Of a stretch of 11,920 bases of DNA, positions 7,517 to 11,920 are shown one piece after another. The translations under genes were made by a program, and so were the position numbers. How positions within the stretch are numbered: position 1 is the stretch's first letter; each line of letters begins with the position of its first letter. The stretch is from CAYVQE01 sp964454005 (lineage in GTDB: Bacteria; Myxococcota; B64-G9), in assembly GCA_964454005.1 (NCBI GenBank), contig CAYVQE010000169.1, positions 1 through 11,920 of the forward strand, given 5' to 3'. The notes below the pieces were generated by a model. That model did not search any database. It had not been told where the DNA came from and saw only the letters and a program-made list of their open reading frames with translations.

Positions 7517-8925
7517 TTATTCGATGGGGACCGGAACCCCGTTGGAGAAGGTCAGCTCGTAGTTCTCACAGGTCTGGACCGAGCCCTCGCCGGCGTGGAC
7601 CCGGATGTAGAAGGTCTTGGTATCGTCGGTGCACAGGTTCAACCCCTCGACGCTCTCGAGCGGATCGACCCCCTGGCAGCCGCACTGGCCCACCGGCTGG
7701 CCGCCCTGCATGTCGTTGAAGTCGTAGAAGTGGTTGAAGCTGTCGGCGTCGCGGCACTCGAGCCCCTCGGGGGCGCAGCCGTCGGTGTAGATGTCCAGCA
7801 CCAGCGCCCCGGGGTTGCTGTCGAAACGGGCGGCGAAGTGGAACGAGTCGCAGCCGTCCTCGAGATCCTCGTTGACGTCGTCGTTGGCGGTGACCTTGTA
7901 CCAGTCCTCGTCGTCCGGCGGCCACAGGTTGCCGATCACGGTCACCCGCGAGCCGCCCTCGACGTTGTCCGGCAGACCCCCCAGTTCCTGGGCCAGGGCG
8001 CAGGTGTCGGGGGCCTGGTCGGCCTCCAGGCCCTCGTCGGTCAGGCCGTCGCAGTCGTTGTCCAGCCCGTCGCACTGCTCGGCGCTGGACTGGTCGTTGG
8101 ACCCGCCGGGCATGGTGTCGCAGCGCACGTCCAGGTCGCCGCTGCACTCGATCACCCCGGCACCGCACTCGCCCTCGCCGTCGCAAGCCAGGCCCAGGCC
8201 GAATCCGTCGTCGGTCNNNNNNNNNNGCCGTCGCAGTCGTCGTCCAGGCCGTTGCACAGCTCGGCGCGCGGCAGCTCGCTGCCGGCGCAGCCGCTCCAGG
8301 CGCCATCCTCGCAGGTCTGCAGGCCGGAAGCGCAGTTGCCGACGTCCAGGCCGCAGGGGACCTGATCGCCGCTCTGGCACGGGCAGACCTCGTCGGTCAG
8401 GCCGTCGCAGTCGTTGTCCCTGTTGTCGCAGCGCTCGGGCTGCGGGGCGGTTCCGCTGCACACCCCCCAGCCACCGGAGTTGCAGGTCTGCACCCCGGCG
8501 ATGCATTCGCCGATGTCGGTGCCGCAGGGCTGCACGTCGCCGTCCGCGCAGGCCGGGCAGCCCTCGTCCACCAGGCCGTTGCAGTTGTTGTCCACTCCGT
8601 CGCAGTACTCGTGGGCGTCGGGGTTGATCTGGGCGTTGAAGTCGTCGCAGTCCACCCCGGTCGGGGAGCCGTCGCCGTCCTTGTCGTTGGGGTCGCCGAT
8701 GTCGACGCAGCTGCCCTGGAAGCAGGTCTGGAACTCCTGGCAGGCCGGGGTGCAGTCGTCGCTGCCGCCCGAGACGCAGATGTTGTTCTCGCAGACCAGG
8801 CCCGGGCTGCAATCCGCATCGGCGTCGCAGAACTCACCCAGCCCGGCCTTGCTGCTGCCGCACTGGACGACGGCGACACACCCCAGGCCGCAGATGGCGG
8901 CGATCGGCAACGCTCTGCGCAACAT
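7517..8925 (-). CDS. MopE-type metal-binding repeat lipoprotein with C-terminal PPC-like domain (interrupted by an assembly gap)
   Basis: The coding sequence is split between two frames only because ten Ns lie at 8217-8226. A 2-nt fill gives one 466-residue protein. It has a signal peptide with Cys about residue 22, then a Cys-rich EB/Dickkopf-like stretch (FCDADADCSPGLVCENNICV). An Asp loop DKDGDGSPTGVDCDD (82-96) leads into four MopE-type motifs starting at Cys108, 166, 224 and 282, such as CDGVDNNCNGLVDEGC and CDGLDNDCDGLTDEG. The C-terminal part (about 300-466), with DDEDWYKV and a final YELTFS, resembles a bacterial pre-peptidase C-terminal beta domain. The family is named for the copper-binding surface protein MopE; here the metal could be copper or calcium. 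I prefer ATG 8925 because GGAG at 8934-8937 is 8 nt upstream; ATG 8931 is only 2 nt from it. It is first in the minus-strand block. Likely cell-surface; exact role unknown. Confidence 0.9.
8033..8593 (-). repeat. Four direct repeats with 174-nt period in the MopE-type gene
   Basis: A 31-nt block encoding the D-N-x-C-D-G-L-T-D-E type motif occurs at 8033-8063, 8207-8245 (interrupted by the Ns), 8389-8419 and 8563-8593. The first and third copies are identical over all 31 nt. Start-to-start distances are 174, 182 and 174; the 182 becomes 174 if the ten Ns stand for two bases. The protein unit is 58 residues. The two units between Cys108 and Cys224 resemble each other along their whole length (PCGxDxGxCxxGxQTC in both). 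The third unit is more diverged. Confidence 0.85.
8217..8226. other. Assembly gap (ten Ns) inside a MopE repeat
   Basis: Ten Ns interrupt the third MopE motif. In sister copies the flanking bases TCGGTC and GCCGTCGCAG are joined by AG. The same two bases here would rejoin the two frames and complete the motif CNGLDDDCDGLTDDG. Ten is probably a placeholder length. Confidence 0.9.
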
Positions 8926-8966
8926 GATCATGGCTCCTGCACCCGCAGTATCGGGGCGTCCGGGTC

Positions 8967-8996
8967 ATGCTAGCACGGCCGCAGCCGGCCAGGCAA
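8967..8996 (-). promoter_or_regulatory. Candidate sigma-70 promoter for the MopE-type gene and downstream block
   Basis: Read on the minus strand, TTGCCT (8996-8991) and TAGCAT (8972-8967) are separated by 18 nt. Each matches the consensus hexamer at four of six positions. Transcription would start near 8960, about 30-35 nt before the start codon. This is the best candidate in the divergent intergenic region, found by eye only. Confidence 0.4.
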
Positions 8997-9019
8997 GTCC
9001 CCGTATCCCGTTCAACCGC

Positions 9020-9048
9020 TTGATCCTTGGGGATTTGTGGCGTAATCT
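9020..9048 (+). promoter_or_regulatory. Candidate sigma-70 promoter for dxs-tlyA
   Basis: TTGATC (9020-9025) and TAATCT (9043-9048) are spaced by exactly 17 nt. The -35 matches TTGACA at four positions; the -10 keeps the important second A and final T. The segment 9011-9050 is the least GC-rich part of the divergent region. The start would be near 9055, leaving a leader of about 50 nt before the dxs ATG. Confidence 0.4.
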
Positions 9049-9059
9049 GACGCCGCCAC
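9037..9059. promoter_or_regulatory. Inverted repeat overlapping the candidate dxs -10 box
   Basis: GGCGT (9039-9043) and ACGCC (9050-9054) form an exact dyad with a 6-nt centre. An alternative pairing joins GTGGCG (9037-9042) with CGCCAC (9054-9059). The TAATCT box sits between the arms, which is where a repressor operator could act. No regulator gene in the window is an obvious partner. Confidence 0.3.
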
Positions 9060-9106
9060 GGCAGCCCGCTGGACGCGGCTGCAGCACACGCCGGGAGGCC
9101 TCCACC

Positions 9107-11017
9107 ATGGCTCTGCTCGATCAGGTCGATTCGCCGTTGGATCTCAGGCGGCTGCCCGAGGGGCAGCTGCCCGCGCTGTGCCGCGAGCTGCGGGCCCGCA
9201 TCATCGAGGTCATCACCGCCAACGGCGGCCACCTGGCCTCTTCGCTGGGCGTGGTCGAGCTGACCGTGGCGCTGCACACCGTGTTCGAGTCGCCCCGCGA
9301 CGCGCTAATCTGGGATGTCGGCGACCAGGCCTACGCCCACAAGCTGCTGACCGGCCGCCGCGACCGCTTCCACACCATCCGCCGGCCCGGCGGCTTGAGC
9401 GGCTTCACCCGGCGGGCCGAGAGCGAGCACGACGTGTTCGGCGCCGGCCACGCCTCGACCAGCATCAGCGCCGCGCTGGGCCTGGCCGAGGCCAAGCGGC
9501 TCAAGGGCGAGCGCGGCCGGGCGGTGGCCGTCATCGGCGACGGCGGCATGACCGGTGGGCTGGCCTTCGAGGCGCTCAACCACGCCGGTTCGCTGGAGCG
9601 CGACCTGGTGGTGGTGCTCAACGACAACGGCATGTTCATCTCCGATCACGTCGGCGCCATGAGCAACTGGTTCTCGCGCAAGCTCACCGGCCGCGGCTTC
9701 AACCTGGCCCGGCGCCGGGTCAAGGATCTGCTGACCGGCTTTCCGCGCTGGGGCGACGTGATGCTCGACTGGATGCGCCGCGGGGTCGAGTCCAGCAAGG
9801 CCCTGCTGACCCCGGGGCTGCTGTTCGAAGGGCTGGGCTTCCAGTACGTCGGCCCGGTCGACGGCCACGATCTGTCCGCCCTGCTGGCCACGCTGCACAA
9901 CGTCAAGATGCTCGACGGGCCGGTGTTGGTCCACGTGCGCACGGTCAAGGGCCGCGGGCTGTCGTGCGCCGAGCACGAGCCGACCAGGTTCCACGGCATC
10001 GGGCCGGCCTGTCCGGACAAGAGCGAGGACGAACCCGAGGCCGCGGCGCCCAAGAGCTACACCCGGGTCTTTTCGGAGACCGTGCTGCGGCTGGCCGCCG
10101 ACGAGCCGCGGCTGGTGGCCGTCACCGCGGCCATGCCGGACGGCACCGGCCTGAACGCCTTTGCCGAGCGGTTCGGCGACCGCTTCTACGATGTAGGCAT
10201 CGCCGAGGAGCACGCGGTCACCTTCGCCGCCGGCATGGCCTGCGAGGGCTACCGGCCGGTGGTGGCCATCTACTCGACCTTTTTGCAGCGCGCCTTCGAC
10301 GAGGTGCTGCACGACGTCTGCCTGCAGGATCTGCCGGTCATCTTCGCGCTCGATCGCGCCGGGGTGGTCGGCGACGACGGGCCCACCCACCACGGCTTGT
10401 TCGACCTGAGCTACCTGGGCTGCATTCCGGGCATGACGGTGATGGCGCCGGCCGACGAGGCCGAGCTGGCCCGCATGCTGCGCACCTGCCTGGAGGTCGG
10501 CGGGCCGGTGGCGGTGCGCTACCCGCGCGGGGCCGGCTGCGGGGTGGCCGTGCCCGAGCGGCTGACGCCCCTGGCGGTGGGCCGCGGCCGGTTGGTCTGC
10601 GAGCCGGCGGGCGCGCCCGATGTGGCTGTGCTGACCATCGGGCCCATGCTGCAGCCGGCGCTGGTCGCGGCCGAGCAACTGGCCGAGCGCGAGGGGCTGC
10701 GCGTGGCGGTGGCCGACGCCCGCTTCGCCAAGCCGCTGGACCGCGGCCTGGTGCTGGACCTGGCCCGGCGGGCAGGGCGGCTGCTGACGGTGGAGGAGAA
10801 CGCCCTGGCCGGCGGTTTCGGCCAGGCGGTCGGCGCCCTGGTGCAGGCCGAGGGGCTGGCGGCTCGGGTGGTCAACCTGGGCGTGCCCGACCGTTTCATT
10901 CCCCACGGCAGCCCGGCCGGACTGCGGGCCGAGCTGGGTCTGGACGCCGGCGGCATCGCCCGGGCGGCCGCCCGGCTGTGTCGGGTGCCGGCGCTGCGGG
11001 CCGACCGCAGCGCCTGA
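9107..11017 (+). CDS. dxs: 1-deoxy-D-xylulose-5-phosphate synthase
   Basis: The 636-residue protein is the usual length for Dxs. It joins pyruvate and glyceraldehyde-3-phosphate, using thiamine diphosphate and Mg2+, to give DXP for isoprenoids, thiamine and pyridoxal. His42 in NGGHLASSLGVVELTVALH and DQAYAHK (73-79) are active-site elements, with GAGHASTS at 112-119. GDGGMTGG (144-151) to LNDN (171-174) is the ThDP/Mg motif. E367 in IAEEHAV activates the cofactor (E370 in E. coli). DRAGVVGDDGPTHHG is the conserved pyrimidine-domain segment, and the C-terminal third is a transketolase C domain. ATG 9107 has GGGAGG at 9093-9098, 8 nt upstream. tlyA follows after 16 nt and is probably cotranscribed. 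The expected upstream partner ispA is separated from it by the minus-strand block. Confidence 0.99.
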   Translation: MALLDQVDSPLDLRRLPEGQLPALCRELRARIIEVITANGGHLASSLGVVELTVALHTVFESPRDALIWDVGDQAYAHKLLTGRRDRFHTIRRPGGLSGFTRRAESEHDVFGAGHASTSISAALGLAEAKRLKGERGRAVAVIGDGGMTGGLAFEALNHAGSLERDLVVVLNDNGMFISDHVGAMSNWFSRKLTGRGFNLARRRVKDLLTGFPRWGDVMLDWMRRGVESSKALLTPGLLFEGLGFQYVGPVDGHDLSALLATLHNVKMLDGPVLVHVRTVKGRGLSCAEHEPTRFHGIGPACPDKSEDEPEAAAPKSYTRVFSETVLRLAADEPRLVAVTAAMPDGTGLNAFAERFGDRFYDVGIAEEHAVTFAAGMACEGYRPVVAIYSTFLQRAFDEVLHDVCLQDLPVIFALDRAGVVGDDGPTHHGLFDLSYLGCIPGMTVMAPADEAELARMLRTCLEVGGPVAVRYPRGAGCGVAVPERLTPLAVGRGRLVCEPAGAPDVAVLTIGPMLQPALVAAEQLAEREGLRVAVADARFAKPLDRGLVLDLARRAGRLLTVEENALAGGFGQAVGALVQAEGLAARVVNLGVPDRFIPHGSPAGLRAELGLDAGGIARAAARLCRVPALRADRSA

Positions 11018-11033
11018 GCCGAGCCCCGCCCGC

Positions 11034-11801
11034 GTGGCCCGCCGAGCCGACAAGATGCGCCTGGATCGGCTGCTGGTCGAGCGCGGCCTGGCGCCCAGCC
11101 GCGCCCGGGCCCAGGCCCTGATCATGGCCGGCCGGGTGGTGGTCGGCGACCAGCGGGTGGACAAGGCCGGCACCCGGGTGGCGCTCGACAGCCCGCTGCG
11201 GCTCAAGGGCGGCGACCATCCCTATGTCTCGCGCGGTGGGCTCAAGCTGGCCCGCGGCCTGGATGCCTTCGGCATCGACCCGTCCGGCTGCCGGGCGCTG
11301 GACGTGGGCGCTTCGACCGGTGGCTTCACCGACTGTCTGCTGCAGCGCGCTGCGGCGCGGGTCTACGCGCTGGACGTGGGCCGCGCCCAGCTGCACCAGA
11401 AGCTGCGAGCCGATGCGCGGGTGGTGGTCATGGAGCGCTTCCACGTGCGCGATCTGCGCCCGGAGCACGTCGGCGGTGGGGTGGAGCTGGCGGTGTTCGA
11501 CCTGAGCTTCATCTCGCTGCGCCTGGGCCTGCCGCCGGCGGTGGCTTGCCTGCGGCCGGGCGGCGCCATCCTGGCCCTGGTCAAGCCGCAGTTCGAGGTC
11601 GGCCGCGAGCGGGTGGGCAAGGGCGGCATCGTGCGCGACCCGGCCGCCCGCCAGCAGGCCGTAGACGACATCGCCGCCTTGGCCACCGACGAACTCGGCC
11701 TGACCCTCCTCGGCACCGTCGAGTCCCCCATCACCGGCGCTGACGGCAACGTAGAATATCTCCTCGGCGCCCGCCTAAGGGTGTCAGACACCGGCACTTG
11801 A
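11034..11801 (+). CDS. tlyA: TlyA family rRNA (cytidine-2'-O)-methyltransferase
   Basis: The 255-residue protein has an S4 RNA-binding domain (MRLDRLLVERGLAPSRARAQ, 8-27, to about 65) followed by an FtsJ-like SAM methyltransferase domain. LDVGASTGGFTDCLLQ (89-104) binds SAM. K71 in SRGGLKLA, D156 in FDLSFISL, K184 in LVKPQFEVG and E241 in GNVEYLL fit the catalytic K-D-K-E set of this fold by position. Mycobacterial TlyA methylates 16S C1409 and 23S C1920, and so confers capreomycin sensitivity; some bacterial homologues act only on 16S. I took GTG 11034 because it gives the basic N-terminus common in the family; ATG 11055 is an alternative and neither has a strong ribosome-binding site. The last six residues (VSDTGT) and the stop fall in a palindromic repeat-like sequence, and the last roughly 130 nt show different codon use. 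Confidence 0.97.
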   Translation: MARRADKMRLDRLLVERGLAPSRARAQALIMAGRVVVGDQRVDKAGTRVALDSPLRLKGGDHPYVSRGGLKLARGLDAFGIDPSGCRALDVGASTGGFTDCLLQRAAARVYALDVGRAQLHQKLRADARVVVMERFHVRDLRPEHVGGGVELAVFDLSFISLRLGLPPAVACLRPGGAILALVKPQFEVGRERVGKGGIVRDPAARQQAVDDIAALATDELGLTLLGTVESPITGADGNVEYLLGARLRVSDTGT

Positions 11802-11817
11802 CACTTATTTGTCCAGT
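11780..11817. repeat. REP-like palindromes overlapping the tlyA stop
   Basis: GGTGTC-A-GACACC (11780-11792) is a perfect palindrome. Right after it, ACTTGACA (11796-11803) pairs with TGTCCAGT (11810-11817) with one mismatch and a 6-nt loop. The tlyA TGA (11799-11801) lies in the first arm. GTGTCAGACAC-type palindromes recur between genes in many bacteria, often near Y1 (IS200-like) REP-associated transposases. That link is from memory and is not shown here, since no transposase is visible. The stems could also serve to end or protect the tlyA transcript, although there is no T-run. Confidence 0.45.
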
Positions 11818-11832
11818 AAGAACAGAGAGACA

Positions 11833-11899
11833 TGGGAACACCGGCGCGCTGATGCGCGCCGCACGAGCGAGCTGTCGTTCGCTCGCGGCAGTGTTTCCA
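11833..11899. other. Potential three-way-junction structure downstream of tlyA
   Basis: TGGGAACAC (11833-11841) can pair with GTGTTTCCA (11891-11899) over nine positions, with one G-U if RNA. Inside this outer stem are two complete hairpins. CGGCGCGC/GCGCGCCG (11842-11849/11854-11861) has a TGAT loop. CGAGCGA/TCGCTCG (11864-11870/11879-11885) has an 8-nt loop. Three nested and adjacent stems using most of 67 nt are unlikely to be a by-product of coding, and no gene is recognisable here. It may be part of a repeat element or a structured RNA; the window ends 21 nt later. Confidence 0.4.
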
Positions 11900-11920
11900 G
11901 CCACTTGGCGATGGTTGCCG

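Noticed and set aside
8033..8593. CRISPR-like array because of regularly spaced repeats
   Set aside because: The 174-nt spacing is in frame and encodes a protein repeat, and the sequences between copies are themselves related. There is no cas gene.
7517..8925. The MopE-type gene as a pseudogene with a real frameshift
   Set aside because: The frame change coincides exactly with the ten Ns, and both sides keep intact motifs. A 2-nt fill restores frame and repeat spacing, so an assembly artefact is the simpler reading.
9178..11121. A second long plus-strand frame inside dxs
   Set aside because: It is a +1 shadow of dxs with Arg/Gly/Ala-rich nonsense sequence; dxs itself is complete and canonical.
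11798..11852. A consensus TTGACA (11798-11803), GAGAGAC and a six-codon ORF starting at ATG 11832, as a leader-peptide attenuator
   Set aside because: No acceptable -10 lies 16-18 nt downstream, and the tiny ORF has no run of regulatory codons. The TTGACA is better explained as one arm of the stem-loop.
11842..11885. Integron attC site or rho-independent terminator
   Set aside because: The stems lack the GTTRRRY-type core sites of attC, and no T-run follows either hairpin.
11805..11918. A minus-strand frame entering from the window edge (begins ATIAKWLETLPR, stops at TAA 11807-11805), possibly the end of a neighbouring gene
   Set aside because: Only 37 codons are visible, most of them inside perfect hairpins, and no family is recognised. 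I cannot tell it from chance without downstream sequence.

Overview
The window is very GC-rich by eye, with strong G/C preference at third codon positions. It carries a housekeeping cluster that is common in Deltaproteobacteria/Myxococcota: xseA - xseB - ispA - dxs - tlyA. It also carries lipoproteins with MopE-type Cys/Asp metal-binding repeats and kelch propellers, which are frequent in myxobacteria and relatives. I infer a myxobacterium-like or other deltaproteobacterial genome. No rRNA or tRNA gene is present to confirm this.

Layout. (1) Positions 1-2062, plus strand: the 3' end of xseA, a 126-nt spacer, xseB, a small receiver-like protein that has lost its phosphorylation residues, and ispA. 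The receiver gene and ispA overlap by 4 nt. (2) Positions 2065-8925, minus strand: four genes read in the order MopE-type repeat lipoprotein, seven-kelch lipoprotein, DUF819 membrane protein, penicillin-acylase-family lipoprotein. Kelch and DUF819 overlap by 4 nt, and DUF819 and the acylase are 24 nt apart, so at least these form an operon. (3) Positions 8926-9106: a divergent promoter region. (4) Positions 9107-11801, plus strand: dxs and tlyA. (5) Positions 11780-11920: a palindrome-rich, compositionally different tail that starts inside the end of tlyA.

How the genes fit together. XseA/XseB form exonuclease VII. Dxs makes DXP at the head of the MEP isoprenoid pathway, and IspA makes farnesyl diphosphate from its end products. 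TlyA methylates rRNA. The minus-strand block looks like a cell-envelope module unrelated to these jobs: three predicted lipoproteins and one integral membrane protein. It sits exactly between ispA and dxs, which are adjacent in many related genomes, and dxs appears to have its own promoter.

The most checkable observation is at the ten-N assembly gap (8217-8226), which lies inside a MopE repeat. Filling it with two bases, as the sister repeats predict, restores one reading frame and also gives an exact 58-residue period across all four repeats. I see no CRISPR array, phage, toxin-antitoxin or defence system. No gene of more than about 120 nt is missing from the list, and no gene-free stretch exceeds 300 nt.
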